Shown in pieces: positions 1 to 9,927 of a stretch of 64,000 nt of DNA; position 1 is the first letter of the stretch, and each line of letters starts with the position of its first letter. The translations under genes were made by a program, and so were the position numbers. Location: positions 310,001 through 374,000 of the forward strand of contig NZ_JAAKXY010000005.1 of the NCBI RefSeq assembly GCF_011043775.1, written 5' to 3'. This DNA is from Natronolimnobius sp. AArcel1. GTDB lineage: Archaea > Halobacteriota > Halobacteria > Halobacteriales > Natrialbaceae. The notes below the pieces were generated by a model that saw only the letters and a list, made by a program, of their open reading frames with translations, did not search any database and was not told the origin of the DNA.

Positions 1-775
1 CGCGGAACGGGCCCTCGAGCACGCCGTTGACCTTGCGGTCGAAACGGGTTCGCGGCTCCACATCGTTCACGTCAGTGACGAGGAAGCCGTCGACGGCGCC
101 GAGACAATCGACCTCTCGAGCGACGACGAGGTCGGCCTTGAGCCGGTCGACGACGCACTCGAGCAGTTGCGCGAGTCACCGCTGGAGACCGTCGACATCT
201 CGGTACCCGACGGTCGTGTCGACCAGCAGATTTTGGCGGTCGCGGCCACGCACGACGCCGACTGCATCGTGATGGGGACCCACGGCGAGACCGGCCTGCG
301 GCGCTACCTCCTTGGGAGCACGACCGAACGCGTCGTCCGCTTTGCCGGCGTGCCGGTGATCGGCATCAGTGCACCGCGAGCCGAGGCCGTGACCGTCGAA
401 TACCTCGATTACCAGGTCGTCGACGAACGCGGGTGGTCACTCGAGGATGCCGACCTCCTCGAGCGGGCTGCGGAGGCTGACCTCGACAAGACGGCACACG
501 GCACCCTCGAGGTGTCTCGCGACGAGTACATCCTCGACGCGTCCGAGGCGGCGGGGCACGACTGGCCGTTTCACTGCCGGGCCGGTGGCTGCGTGAACTG
601 TGCTGCCGTGTTGCTCGAGGGGGAAGTCGAGATGGACGTTCAGCGGAGCCTCTCGGAGGACGAAGTCGAAGAAAAGAGGTTCCGGTTGACATGCGTGGCC
701 ACGCCAGCGAGCGACTCCATCAAACTGGTCTACGGGGCGAAACACCTCGACGAGCTTCGAGATCGTGTCATCTAG
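1..775 (+). CDS. UspA domain fused to halophilic [2Fe-2S] ferredoxin (5' end outside window)
   Basis: The reading frame is open from base 2, so the start lies outside the window. The N-terminal part is a universal stress protein domain with the ATP-loop pattern G-x2-G-x9-GS (GTHGETGLRRYLLGS). After about residue 130 the protein becomes a plant-type ferredoxin of the haloarchaeal kind: it has the acidic helical insert after VEYLDY, then CRAGGCVNC, then the fourth cysteine in LTCVA. All four cluster ligands are therefore present. The ferredoxin part should be a cytoplasmic electron carrier and the Usp part a nucleotide-binding stress sensor. Known haloarchaeal ferredoxins are usually stand-alone, so the fusion is unusual. 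A role in redox-stress signalling is inference. The domain assignments are firm. Confidence 0.9.
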   Translation, partial: AERALEHAVDLAVETGSRLHIVHVSDEEAVDGAETIDLSSDDEVGLEPVDDALEQLRESPLETVDISVPDGRVDQQILAVAATHDADCIVMGTHGETGLRRYLLGSTTERVVRFAGVPVIGISAPRAEAVTVEYLDYQVVDERGWSLEDADLLERAAEADLDKTAHGTLEVSRDEYILDASEAAGHDWPFHCRAGGCVNCAAVLLEGEVEMDVQRSLSEDEVEEKRFRLTCVATPASDSIKLVYGAKHLDELRDRVI

Positions 776-849
776 TGGTTCGTACCGGGAATAGTTTTAT
801 TCGAGCGATCGGTGATCGTGTGATCACAACCATGTGATACGGTACTATC

Positions 850-1500
850 ATGACGGCAGATACCAATAACGAACTCACCCATCACCTGGGCGTGGCGGTC
901 GGTAGCATCGTCGTAGCGATCCTGCTGTGGGTCGTCGGATACGGGGAGCAGCGCGTCGTCGCAGCGATTCCCTTCTTCATCCTGTTTGTGGTGATGATTA
1001 TCGGCCCGCTGGTCCGCATCCGGCCGTCGATTAGGCGTCGGTTTTCCGGAAACTTCCCCGTCAACTGGCGATCGGAACTGGGCATCTGGTTTGCCATCTG
1101 GTCGGTCGTCCATGTGCTGTTCGTCTTCTGGGCCCGCGACTGGGACGTCGTCGGCTACCTGGTCGATATGAGTCCGTGGGCGTTCGGTGCCATGGTCGCC
1201 GTCCTCATCGCGATCGTGCTGGCGGTTACGTCCAACAACAAGGCCTACGACTATCTCGGGCCGAAAGCCTGGAAGTGGCACCAGAGCCACGGCACCTACG
1301 TCATCTTCTGGCTCGTTGCCGTCCACGGCTACGATCGGGCGTACCTCCGGCCGTACGAGGAGCTAGGGTTTCTCTCGGATGATCCGCTCCACCTGCTTTA
1401 CCTCGCGATGATCGTCATCGTCGTCGCGCTCCACGTGATCGCGTTCGCTGCGGTCGTCTCCGAGTACCGGAAGACCGGCGAGTACCCGCCAGATCTGTGA
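850..1500 (+). CDS. Ferric reductase-like / MsrQ-type haem-binding membrane protein
   Basis: This 216-residue protein has about six hydrophobic helices. Conserved histidines lie inside helices (VVHVLF, WHQSHGTY, VAVHGYD, ALHVIAF), as in the ferric-reductase-like transmembrane domain that binds two b haems (MsrQ/YedZ, cytochrome b subunits). It probably passes electrons across the membrane. The gene follows the Usp-ferredoxin gene by 74 nt in the same direction, and the ferredoxin could be an electron partner; that pairing is inference. A TATA-like GTTTTATT lies near 795, leaving a short leader. The family assignment rests on helix and histidine spacing only. Confidence 0.75.
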   Translation: MTADTNNELTHHLGVAVGSIVVAILLWVVGYGEQRVVAAIPFFILFVVMIIGPLVRIRPSIRRRFSGNFPVNWRSELGIWFAIWSVVHVLFVFWARDWDVVGYLVDMSPWAFGAMVAVLIAIVLAVTSNNKAYDYLGPKAWKWHQSHGTYVIFWLVAVHGYDRAYLRPYEELGFLSDDPLHLLYLAMIVIVVALHVIAFAAVVSEYRKTGEYPPDL

Positions 1501-1628
1501 TTTCGGTCAGAACAGCCGCCTCGAGTCGACCTCGACCCCGCTCTGGAGTGAAACCGAAGGCCGCGTCGCCAAGGTCGATGCGGCGGTCGCGAACGTCTCA
1601 ACCCGAACCGCCGAAGCGATCCGACGGA

Positions 1629-4454
1629 TCAGTACCGTTCGAAGTATCGATCCTGAACCTTCACGAAGACGGCCATCAGTAATGCAAAGAGTATCGCTGC
1701 GACGGCTATTTGGACCCAGTGGACGAGCGCGAGCGGTTCGACGTCGAACAGGAGTTGGCCAGTCGACGTGTAGAGGACGAGCAACTGGAGCGTGACGGCA
1801 ACGGCCACCGCGATCACGAGCCAGCGGTTCGTAAAGAGCCCAAGCCCGTAGCGGTAGCGGATTGCCTGAATACGGACGATTTCGAAGACGACAAAGCCGG
1901 TAAACACCATCGTCTGGGCGAGTTCGCGGCTGGGCTCGTAATCGGGGCTCCAGCCGATGACTGCACCAAGCACGTCGTATCCCGGCACGAGTTCACCGTA
2001 GAAGTTCAGCGTGAACAGCGGGAGCAGACAGACCGTCATGAAGATCGCGATACCGACGATTGAGGTGATGATGCGATCCGTGATGACGCCCTCCTCAGGC
2101 GGCCGCGGGTCACGTTCCATGATGTCTTTCGCGGGGGGATCGACACCCATCGAGAGCGCTGGGATACCGTCAGTGACGACGTTGATAAAGAGAATCTGGA
2201 TCGGCGTGATGACGAGACCGAATCCGAGCATCGACCCGGAGAAGATCATCGTCACCTCGCCGCCGTTACCAGACAGCAGGTAGTTGACGAACTTCCGAAC
2301 GTTATCGAAGATTCGACGGCCACCCTTGACCGCATCTCGAATGGTTGCGAAGTTGTCGTCCAGTAAAACGATGTCAGAGGCCTGCTCGGTGACGTCGGTC
2401 CCGCGGATCCCCATCGCGACGCCGACATCAGCGTTTTTTACAGCCGGAGCGTCGTTGACCCCATCACCGGTCATCGCGACCGTGTGGCCCTTTGCCTGCA
2501 GCGTCTGCAAGATTCGAGTCTTATGCTCCGGTGACGTCCGCGCGAAGATGTCGACATCCTCGACGACGTTCGCAAGTCGCTCGTCGCTCATCTCCTCGAG
2601 TTCGGGACCCGAGATCACCGTCGTCGAGCGGAGACCGATTTCCTCACCGACCGCTCGTGCCGTGACCGCGTTGTCGCCGGTGATCATTACGACGTTGATA
2701 CCCGCGTCGAGACAGCCTGCAAGCGCGTCGGTGACTTCGGGGCGGGGCGGATCGAGCATCCCTTGAAGACCGAGAAAGACCAGCTCCTGCTCGAGGCGTT
2801 CGTCCGGCCGATTCGCCTGCTCGTCGGACACGTCAGGTCGGTAGGCAAACCCCATCACGCGCAGGGCATCCTCAGCGAAGTCTTCGTTCTGTTGCTCGAG
2901 TTCCGCACGTCGCTCAGCGGTCAATTCGACGATCTCACCATCGACGAGTTCCCGGTTACAACGCTCGAGGACGGTCTCCGGCGCTCCTTTCATGTACGCT
3001 TTCAGGTCGCCGTCTGGCGTCTCGTGGATCGTGGTCATTCGTTTGCGCGTCGAGGTAAACTCGATCTGACCGACTCGAGGATACTCCTCGGCGAGCGCCT
3101 CGTGGTCGAATCCAGCCTTCTGAGCGGCGACGAATAACGCGATTTCGGTGGGGTCGCCGAGGTAGGTTCGCTCCTGTCCAGTCGGTTTTGCGGTGGTGGT
3201 CCCGTCGCCGGGGGATCCGTTGGTGCCGGTTTCGTCGCGTTCTCGAGTCCCAAGATCGACGTTGTTACACAGCATGCCACAGCGAAGAACCTCGGCGACC
3301 CGCTCCGTGTCTACGGGGTCACCGTCCTGCAGAAACGCTCCCTCGGTGCCGTAGCCGGTCCCTGTCACCTCGTAGACTTCACGGTTGGTGACGAGCCGCT
3401 GGACCGTCATCTCCTCTTCGGTGAGCGTTCCCGTCTTGTCCGTACAGATGACGTCGACGGAGCCAAGCGCCTCAACAATGGGCAGTCGGCGTACCAGGGC
3501 GTTCTGATCGGCCATCCGGCGAGCCCCAAGCGCGAGCGAAAGGGTGACGACCGCCGGTAGGCCCTCGGGAACTGCGGAGACGGCGATGCCGACAGCCGTC
3601 AGGAACACCTGAAGTGGCTCGGTCTCACCGATGACGAGTTCGGCGACCGCAATCACCGCCACCGCGAGAACGACGATACCGGCGATGAGTTTTCCCAACT
3701 GATCCATCTCGGACTGGAACGGCGTCTCTCGGTCCTCGGCCTCCTCGAGTGCCGTCGCAATCTGGCCGATTTCGGTCTCGGGACCGGTCTCGACCACGAC
3801 TGCCACCCCGGAGCCACGTTCGACGACCGTCTCTTTGTAGATGGTGTTCGTCCGCTCGGCCAGCGACGTTTCCTCGTCGACCTGGCCAACTTCCTTCGAT
3901 ACGCCGACGCTTTCGCCCGTCAGTGCCGCTTCGTCAACGCGAAGATTCGACTCCTCGAGGATGCGTGCGTCCGCCGGAACGATATCGCCCGACTCGACGA
4001 AGATAACGTCACCGGGGACGACTGTCGTTGCAGCGATCTCTCGTTTCTCGCCATCGCGTCTAACGATGGCGTACGTCGTTGCCATCGCCTGAAGCGCACG
4101 GATACTCTGTTCGGCGCGGTAGTCCTGAACGAAGCCAAACAGCGTGATGAAGACCACGATTCCCGCGATGACAGCCGCGTCTATTGTGTGGCCCACAGCG
4201 GCCATCACGACCGCAGCGACGATCAACACCCAGATCAGCGCCGATGAGTACTGTTCGACGAGAATCCGCAGCGGCGACGTTCCCTCCTCGGCTTCGATTG
4301 TGTTCGGCCCCTCACGCTCGAGTCGGTCACTGGCCTGGGCAGCCGTCAGTCCCTCTGCGGACGTCTCGAGGTCCGCGTAGACCTCCTCAAGTGGGTGTGC
4401 ATGCCAGTCCGTCGGTGTGTCGCCGGTGGGTCGCTTGGCGTCTGCTTGTGACAC
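1629..4454 (-). CDS. Cation-transporting P-type ATPase, type IIA (Ca2+-like)
   Basis: This 941-residue protein has all P-type ATPase signatures in order. They are an N-terminal cation-ATPase domain, the TGES actuator loop, the phosphorylation motif DKTGTLT, KGAPE in the nucleotide domain, and TGDGVNDAP. The M4 PEGLP motif and the M5/M6 pattern (NGGEV, then NVVTDGIPA) match SERCA/PMR1-like type IIA pumps, which export Ca2+ or sometimes Mn2+ or Na+. The length is full for the family. It stands alone on the minus strand between Usp genes. The substrate ion is inferred from the M4-M6 motifs only. Confidence 0.93.
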   Translation of the reverse strand: MSQADAKRPTGDTPTDWHAHPLEEVYADLETSAEGLTAAQASDRLEREGPNTIEAEEGTSPLRILVEQYSSALIWVLIVAAVVMAAVGHTIDAAVIAGIVVFITLFGFVQDYRAEQSIRALQAMATTYAIVRRDGEKREIAATTVVPGDVIFVESGDIVPADARILEESNLRVDEAALTGESVGVSKEVGQVDEETSLAERTNTIYKETVVERGSGVAVVVETGPETEIGQIATALEEAEDRETPFQSEMDQLGKLIAGIVVLAVAVIAVAELVIGETEPLQVFLTAVGIAVSAVPEGLPAVVTLSLALGARRMADQNALVRRLPIVEALGSVDVICTDKTGTLTEEEMTVQRLVTNREVYEVTGTGYGTEGAFLQDGDPVDTERVAEVLRCGMLCNNVDLGTRERDETGTNGSPGDGTTTAKPTGQERTYLGDPTEIALFVAAQKAGFDHEALAEEYPRVGQIEFTSTRKRMTTIHETPDGDLKAYMKGAPETVLERCNRELVDGEIVELTAERRAELEQQNEDFAEDALRVMGFAYRPDVSDEQANRPDERLEQELVFLGLQGMLDPPRPEVTDALAGCLDAGINVVMITGDNAVTARAVGEEIGLRSTTVISGPELEEMSDERLANVVEDVDIFARTSPEHKTRILQTLQAKGHTVAMTGDGVNDAPAVKNADVGVAMGIRGTDVTEQASDIVLLDDNFATIRDAVKGGRRIFDNVRKFVNYLLSGNGGEVTMIFSGSMLGFGLVITPIQILFINVVTDGIPALSMGVDPPAKDIMERDPRPPEEGVITDRIITSIVGIAIFMTVCLLPLFTLNFYGELVPGYDVLGAVIGWSPDYEPSRELAQTMVFTGFVVFEIVRIQAIRYRYGLGLFTNRWLVIAVAVAVTLQLLVLYTSTGQLLFDVEPLALVHWVQIAVAAILFALLMAVFVKVQDRYFERY

Positions 4455-4916
4455 GGGTTTGCTGTCGAGAGAGTTGCGTCGTAGTCAGTGCCGGTTCTTT
4501 GCATCGAGACGCAAACGTGAGACGGCCGTTACGTACCGGCGATATGCGTGCCAATACTGAGGGGAGACAAGCAGGCTGCCGTTGCGACCCCATCCGCAGC
4601 GAACGGCCCACAGATCGATACCTCGAAACAATCGCACGGGGTCGTGACGACGGTGCAAGTAGTCTGAACGGGCATGTGACGATCCTACGACGATTCGACA
4701 GATAATACCCCAGTTAACACGTAGATTAGTTGATGTGCTTTCCATCGGCTGTCAAGAACGTTGACATGGGGAACGAGCACCGTTCGGCCGGTTTGTGAGC
4801 TGTCGACTGTCTGCACACAGCCGACAGCATCCGGTGGCTCGAGGTCACAGCCTGAATCGACGTTCCAGGAATCCGAACTGCTAACCGGGAGCAGATGAAA
4901 GTGAACGATGTCTTGA
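4455..4916 (+). other. Intergenic stretch without a supported gene
   Basis: This stretch lies between the divergent P-type ATPase and UspA genes. Short open frames exist on both strands, but none has a haloarchaeal protein-like composition or a recognisable domain. It should hold the two divergent promoters. I see no repeat or RNA structure that I can support. Confidence 0.5.
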
Positions 4917-5417
4917 ATGGGTCCGACGATTCACACCGACGACGACGTCCGAACAATTCTCGTTCCAACCGACGGGAGTCCCGCCTCGCGGGCTGCTCTT
5001 TCCCGGGCACTCTCGATTGCCGAGCAGTTACCGACCAACGCTGACGAGAGCGGGACAGCCACTGACGCGGAGACGCCAGCGGTTCACGTCCTCGCAGTCG
5101 CCGATACGACGGGTGATCCGTTACGGTTCGATAGTTCGAACGTTCACGAACTCGAGCAACTCAAAGAACAACTTGTGGCCGAAATCGCGTCGGCGTACGA
5201 AGACCACGATGTCGACGTGACGACCGCCATCCGGCGCGGCCACCCGGCCCAAACGATTGTCCAGTACGCGGCGGACAACGACATTGACCTCATTGCTCTC
5301 GGACGGACGGGACAGACCGGTGTGACACGACTGCTGGGGAGTACGACCGACCGAGTCGTTCGACAGTCTTCGATTCCAGTCCTCGTCGTTCCCGAATCGA
5401 ACCCGGATGAGGAATAG
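4917..5417 (+). CDS. Universal stress protein (single UspA domain)
   Basis: This 166-residue protein has one UspA domain. It starts with the VRTILVPTDGS strand-loop and ends with GRTGQTGVTRLLGSTTDRVV, the G-x2-G-x9-GS ATP-binding loop, followed by the dimerisation strand IPVLVV. A short acidic insert (about residues 40-55) follows the first helix. The family consists of nucleotide-binding homodimers that respond to stress. It is the first of three consecutive plus-strand Usp genes, each separated by more than 100 nt, so they probably have their own promoters. The start ATG is the first one that gives the canonical N terminus. Confidence 0.9.
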   Translation: MGPTIHTDDDVRTILVPTDGSPASRAALSRALSIAEQLPTNADESGTATDAETPAVHVLAVADTTGDPLRFDSSNVHELEQLKEQLVAEIASAYEDHDVDVTTAIRRGHPAQTIVQYAADNDIDLIALGRTGQTGVTRLLGSTTDRVVRQSSIPVLVVPESNPDEE

Positions 5418-5531
5418 TGGCTTGCTCGTTCACGCATCGCTCACCGATTCAATCACAACCACCAGTTCGATGAGTTGTCTCGGCGGTACGTGGTTTTAGG
5501 TTCGTTCCCCGCAAACATCTGAGTTGAACCA

Positions 5532-5972
5532 ATGGCCCGATCGATTCTCGTTCCACACGATGGCTCAGCTAACGCACAAGCCGCGTTCCAGTACGCTCTC
5601 GAGACCTTCCCGAACAGTCGACTTATTCTCTTCCACGCAATCGATCCGTTCGAAGTGACGCCTGCTGATGAGCAGTTGCCGCCGTTGACTGACGAGTGGC
5701 TTGCCGACCAGCAGTCGCGCGCTGATCGACTGTTCGAGGACGCACAGGCAACGCTTGAAGACGAGGGTGACACGACGATGACCCTCGAGATTGAAACCGA
5801 AACAGGGGTCGGCTCACCGGCACAGGTCATTCTGGCCGCCGTCGATGAGAGTGGTGCCGACCAGATTGTAATCGGAAATCGTGGACAGGGTGGCGCAGCC
5901 GGGGCGCGAATGGGAAGTACAGCCGAACTCGTCGTGAAGCGATCAGACGTCCCGGTGACGGTTGTGCGCTGA
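5532..5972 (+). CDS. Universal stress protein (single UspA domain)
   Basis: This 146-residue UspA protein starts at MARSILVPHDGS and carries the ATP-binding loop GNRGQGGAAGARMGS followed by VPVTVVR at the C terminus. The length is typical of a one-domain Usp. It lies 114 nt after the previous Usp gene in the same direction. It is not a recent copy, because the sequence between motifs differs strongly from its neighbours. Confidence 0.92.
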   Translation: MARSILVPHDGSANAQAAFQYALETFPNSRLILFHAIDPFEVTPADEQLPPLTDEWLADQQSRADRLFEDAQATLEDEGDTTMTLEIETETGVGSPAQVILAAVDESGADQIVIGNRGQGGAAGARMGSTAELVVKRSDVPVTVVR

Positions 5973-6134
5973 CAGCACGTCGGTGTCGTCGCCGTAGTAT
6001 CATCTACACGCCGTCCACGGTAAACGACCGCGTGCGGACACACAATCGACAGGTGCCGGCGGTGCGGTTCTCGGCGCAGCCCATACAGCGCGGTCGTCGC
6101 GTATATTTTTGTAACCGATGCACGAAGGACCACC

Positions 6135-6551
6135 ATGGGCGTACTAGTCCCCATCGACGATTCGGAACCGGCAAAAAAGGCGGTCGAACATGCGGCACGA
6201 GAGTTTCCTGAGACGGACCTCACATTGATTCACGTCATCAATCCAGGAACCGGAATGTACGGCGAAGGCGGTGCGTACGCGTACGATTCGATCATCAAAT
6301 CGCGCCGCGAAGACGCTGCTGAACTGCTCGAGGAGGCCGCCGAAATTGCGGCTGAATACGGTCACTCAGTTATGACTGAAACTGTCGTCGGGCAGCCAGC
6401 GAACGAGATCGTTTCGTTCGCGACCGAGTCGGATATCGATCACATCGTCCTTGGCAGTCACGGTCGTTCGGGGCCGTCACGCGTGCTCCTCGGGAGTGTC
6501 GCCGAACTGGTTGCCCGCCGGGCACCCGTTCCAGTGACGATAGTTCGATAA
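6135..6551 (+). CDS. Universal stress protein (single UspA domain)
   Basis: This compact UspA protein of 138 residues begins at MGVLVPIDDSEPAKKA and carries GSHGRSGPSRVLLGS followed by VPVTIVR. A TATA-like element (cgtatattt) lies about 30 nt upstream of the ATG, consistent with a leaderless transcript. It is the third in the plus-strand Usp series. The nucleotide-binding function is inferred from the intact loop. Confidence 0.92.
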   Translation: MGVLVPIDDSEPAKKAVEHAAREFPETDLTLIHVINPGTGMYGEGGAYAYDSIIKSRREDAAELLEEAAEIAAEYGHSVMTETVVGQPANEIVSFATESDIDHIVLGSHGRSGPSRVLLGSVAELVARRAPVPVTIVR

Positions 6552-6814
6552 GTGCGGTGTGTGTCGGCGCGAGTCAGATATCCTGCAAACCCGACTCGCG
6601 GCGCTCGCATACCAACGACACCGACAGTGACCAGCAAGAGGACCACCTGCGGACTACACGTTTCAACCTCGCGTACTGCCGGCCCCATCCAGATTTATTT
6701 ATCTTGGTGTGCGAGTCACTACAGTATCACACTCGAGCCGATAGAGTGACCGCACATCCAGCTGGCTATCACGTCACGCCGATCACTCGAGCAGATACAC
6801 ACACGACACCGATT

Positions 6815-7210
6815 ATGGATTACAAAACATTCGTCGGTCAGGTTCAACACAGACTCGAGTTCGCGCAGATGGGACAGGCCGTTCGGGCGACTCGAGCGGT
6901 GTTAACGACGCTTGGCGAACGGCTGCACGAAGGTGAGGCAACGGACCTCGCGAGCCCGCTCCCGATGGAAATCGACCGATACCTGACTGAGGCCGAACAC
7001 GGACAGCGCTTTGACTATCAGGAATTTCTCGACCGCGTTGCGGCGCGCGCGAACGTCGACCGGTCGGATGCAAACTACCATGCACAGCAGATCGTCGCTA
7101 TCGTCGCAGACGTGGTCCCACCTGGAAACATCGAGAAAGCAGACAATCAGCTCCCCGAGGACTTCGATCCGCTGTTCGGATTGATCGATACGCAGGAGCC
7201 AGATCAGTGA
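6815..7210 (+). CDS. DUF2267 domain protein
   Basis: The start is placed at the ATG giving MDYKTFVGQVQHRLEF, because the in-frame extension upstream to 6557 has non-protein-like composition. The 131-residue product matches the DUF2267 pattern: helical repeats with A-x-RAT-x-AVLTTLGERL and a second half with EFLDRVAARANV. The function of this family is unknown; its members are small cytoplasmic helical proteins, often near stress genes as here. A TATA-like TTTATTTATC at about 6694 implies a leader of about 90 nt, long for a haloarchaeon. Confidence 0.8.
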   Translation: MDYKTFVGQVQHRLEFAQMGQAVRATRAVLTTLGERLHEGEATDLASPLPMEIDRYLTEAEHGQRFDYQEFLDRVAARANVDRSDANYHAQQIVAIVADVVPPGNIEKADNQLPEDFDPLFGLIDTQEPDQ

Positions 7211-7213
7211 GAG

Positions 7214-8095
7214 CTACGTCGCCGTCGGATCGCCCTGCACGAGCGTCACCGTCAGCGAGGAGCGCCGCGCAACGCGTTCTGCAACTGAGCCCAGTAGCCG
7301 CGCCTTGAGGGAGCGCCCGTGACTCCCCATGACGATCTGGTCGCAACCGTTCTCGGTGGCGTACTCGAGGATCGCCTGTGCTGGCGCCCCATCTGCGGTT
7401 TCCGTCTCGATTGTCAGTCCACGCTCGTCGGCAATCGTGGTCGCCGATTCGAATAGCTCCGCTGCTCGTTCTTCTCGGTCGGCTGCAATCGCTTCGAGAT
7501 ACGTCCCTTCGACCGCAGAGCGAGGCCGATCGAACGGGAGCGAGAGCGCGTGAAAGACCGTGTGTGACCCGTCTGGGAACGCCTCGAGTGCGTACGCGAG
7601 CGCCGCGTCGGCCTGTGCTGAGCCGTCGATCGGGATCAGCACGTCACCAGGAAGATCGCGGTCACGAACGGCTGCCGTCGGTTCGGGAACAATTGTGGTC
7701 GAAACCGGGGCCCGCCGGACGACGGCTTCGCTTACGTGGCCGAGAAACGGGCTTGTGATCGGCGATTCGCCGTGGCTTCCCAGCACGATGTGATCGACGT
7801 CGCCAGTTGCGACGGAGAGAATTTCGGTGTGGGGCGTTCCGGTCTTCCGTATCGTCTCTATTTCACGACCGCGATCTGCAGCGCGCCTCGCCGCACGCTC
7901 GAGGATCTGGTCGCCACGTTGTTCGGCGCGGTCTCTCGACGTCGTGTCTGATCCGGCAGTTGCCTCATTATCGTGCGCGGGATCGACGACGTACAGTGCG
8001 GTCAGTGCTGCATCTGGAAACGATGCAACGCAATACTCTAATCCGGCAATGGCGTGATCCGATCCATCAATCGGAACGAGGACGTGTCGTGGCAT
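7214..8095 (-). CDS. Tandem universal stress protein (two UspA domains)
   Basis: This 293-residue protein holds two UspA domains. The first (residues 1-140) carries GSHGESPITSPFLGHVSE, where the usual GS at the end of the ATP loop is GH. The second (about 148-293) carries GSHGRSLKARLLGSVAERV, which is intact. One domain may therefore be altered in nucleotide binding while the other is normal. It is convergent with the DUF2267 gene, and the two stop codons are only a few bases apart. Function is inferred from the family. Confidence 0.93.
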   Translation of the reverse strand: MPRHVLVPIDGSDHAIAGLEYCVASFPDAALTALYVVDPAHDNEATAGSDTTSRDRAEQRGDQILERAARRAADRGREIETIRKTGTPHTEILSVATGDVDHIVLGSHGESPITSPFLGHVSEAVVRRAPVSTTIVPEPTAAVRDRDLPGDVLIPIDGSAQADAALAYALEAFPDGSHTVFHALSLPFDRPRSAVEGTYLEAIAADREERAAELFESATTIADERGLTIETETADGAPAQAILEYATENGCDQIVMGSHGRSLKARLLGSVAERVARRSSLTVTLVQGDPTAT

Positions 8096-8523
8096 GGATG
8101 AAGGTGACTGAATCGGCGGTGAGTGTCCGCCTGATCAGGCTTCCACGAGGATACCGATAAAGACACGCCGATAGAACAGTGTTCGGTATACTCACTGCGG
8201 CGGATATGTTGTTCCGTCTCGAGTCTGCTTGGGGCCACTGGTCGTCGAGGCACGCCACCAAATGAAAGCGATGCGACCAGTTTGAGATGTGACTGCTGGG
8301 CCACTGGGGGCTCGAGGACGCAGTCGTCCAGAATCCGAGACAGGATCTCACTCGGTCCGGCGTTTTTGCGCAGAACACATCGCTACGACGGTCAGTTGCC
8401 GACATGGATTCGCTGTAGTCGGTCGTTTCTCGCTCGTCTCGAGCAGACAGTGACGACGTGAATACGTTCAGCTCACTATCAATTAGCCAATAGTTATCCA
8501 TCATGTCCGTGTAGTTCGAGGGT
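8096..8523 (+). other. Divergent intergenic region upstream of sulfatase
   Basis: There is no supported gene here. Near 8491-8499 a TAGTTATCC element sits about 29 nt before the sulfatase ATG at 8524 and would give a leaderless sulfatase transcript. The rest shows no repeat or structure that I can support. Confidence 0.45.
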
Positions 8524-9879
8524 ATGGACTCGTCGCAACCCAATATCCTCCTGATTCACGCACACGATCTCGGCCGGTATCTGGGCTGTTACGGCGTTGA
8601 TATTGAAACGCCAAATATCGATGCACTCGCCGCCGACGGCGCGTTGTTCGAGCGCCACTTTGCGACTGCCCCGCAGTGTTCTCCCAGTCGCGGGAGCCTC
8701 ATGACCGGGCGCGTCCCCCACGTCAACGGCCTCATGGGGCTCGCCCATGGTGACTGGGGGCTCCACGACGACGAACGAATCCTCCCGCAACACCTCGGTG
8801 ACGCCGGCTACGAGACACACCTGTTCGGACTCCAGCACATCTCCCAGGATACGGATCGACTCGAGTACGACCGTGTTCACTCAGAAGGGAACCTCTACCC
8901 GGGCGTGTCACCGGCAGTCCATCAAGCGAATCGAGCCCGTAACGTCGCGTCGGTTGTCTCGTCGTTTCTTGACGCATCGGAGTACGAGGAACCGTTTTTC
9001 GCGTCGATTGGATTTTTCGAGTGTCACCGAGTTGAGGAGGACGACGGGCGATTCGGGTTTGACGCAGAGTACTACGGCGCTGACGATCCAGAGGCTATCC
9101 GCCCGCTCCCGTATCTGCCGGACAGACGCGGTCTGCGTCACGACCTCGGCGAAATGCGTGGGATGGTGTACGCCCTCGACGAGGGCGTTGGAACGATCCT
9201 CGAGGCGGTGGCCGACAACGGACTGGACGAGGACACGCTCGTGCTTGTGACGACCGAACACGGAATCGCGTTCCCGCGTGCAAAAGGGACGTGCTACGAT
9301 GCGGGAATCGAGGCGGCGCTCGTGATGCGCTATCCCGATGTCATCGATCCTGGCGAGCGATACGACGAACTCGTCAGCAACGTCGACGTCTTGCCGACCA
9401 TCCTCGAGTTCGCGGGTGTCGAGGTACCCGATGCAGTCGACGGACGAAGCGTTGCCGGACTGATCACGGATCGTACGGAGTCCTATACCAAGCGAGATCG
9501 AATCTTCGCCGAGATGACCTGGCACGATATGTACAATCCGGTCCGGGCTATCCGTACTGATCGGTACAAGTACATTCGAAGCTTCTGGCATCTCCCGACG
9601 GTCTACCTGCCTGCTGACGTATTCGCCAGCGAATCTGGTCGTGAAGTCCGTGAAACCGATGGTGTGCCACGCCGACAGTACGAGGAGTTGTACGACCTCC
9701 GCGATGCGCCACAGGAAGACGACAACGTCGTGTACGAACCCCGGTATCAGGACGTCCGGCGCGACCTCTCTCGAGAACTGTACGAGTGGATGGATGACAC
9801 TGCTGATCCACTCCTCGAGGGTCCTGTCCTACCGGGCGATTTCGACGAGATACAGTCGTGGCCACACGAGTCGGCGTAG
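8524..9879 (+). CDS. Sulfatase (S1 family, SGSH-like)
   Basis: This 451-residue alkaline-phosphatase-fold sulfatase starts with NILLIHAHDLGRYLGCYG. The formylglycine motif CSPSRGSLMTGR has its catalytic cysteine at residue 52, and a metal-site TTEHG motif lies in the second half. The LIHxHDLGRYLGCYG opening resembles the heparan N-sulfatase-like subgroup. There is no signal peptide, so it should act in the cytoplasm on an imported sulfate ester or sulfamate. Activity needs cysteine conversion to formylglycine, and no formylglycine-generating enzyme is visible in this window. It stands alone between Usp and sugar-kinase genes. Confidence 0.9.
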   Translation: MDSSQPNILLIHAHDLGRYLGCYGVDIETPNIDALAADGALFERHFATAPQCSPSRGSLMTGRVPHVNGLMGLAHGDWGLHDDERILPQHLGDAGYETHLFGLQHISQDTDRLEYDRVHSEGNLYPGVSPAVHQANRARNVASVVSSFLDASEYEEPFFASIGFFECHRVEEDDGRFGFDAEYYGADDPEAIRPLPYLPDRRGLRHDLGEMRGMVYALDEGVGTILEAVADNGLDEDTLVLVTTEHGIAFPRAKGTCYDAGIEAALVMRYPDVIDPGERYDELVSNVDVLPTILEFAGVEVPDAVDGRSVAGLITDRTESYTKRDRIFAEMTWHDMYNPVRAIRTDRYKYIRSFWHLPTVYLPADVFASESGREVRETDGVPRRQYEELYDLRDAPQEDDNVVYEPRYQDVRRDLSRELYEWMDDTADPLLEGPVLPGDFDEIQSWPHESA

Positions 9880-9927
9880 TCGATGTCGGCTCGAGTATCG
9901 TCGTGTGACCGGCGATAACCGGCCGTG

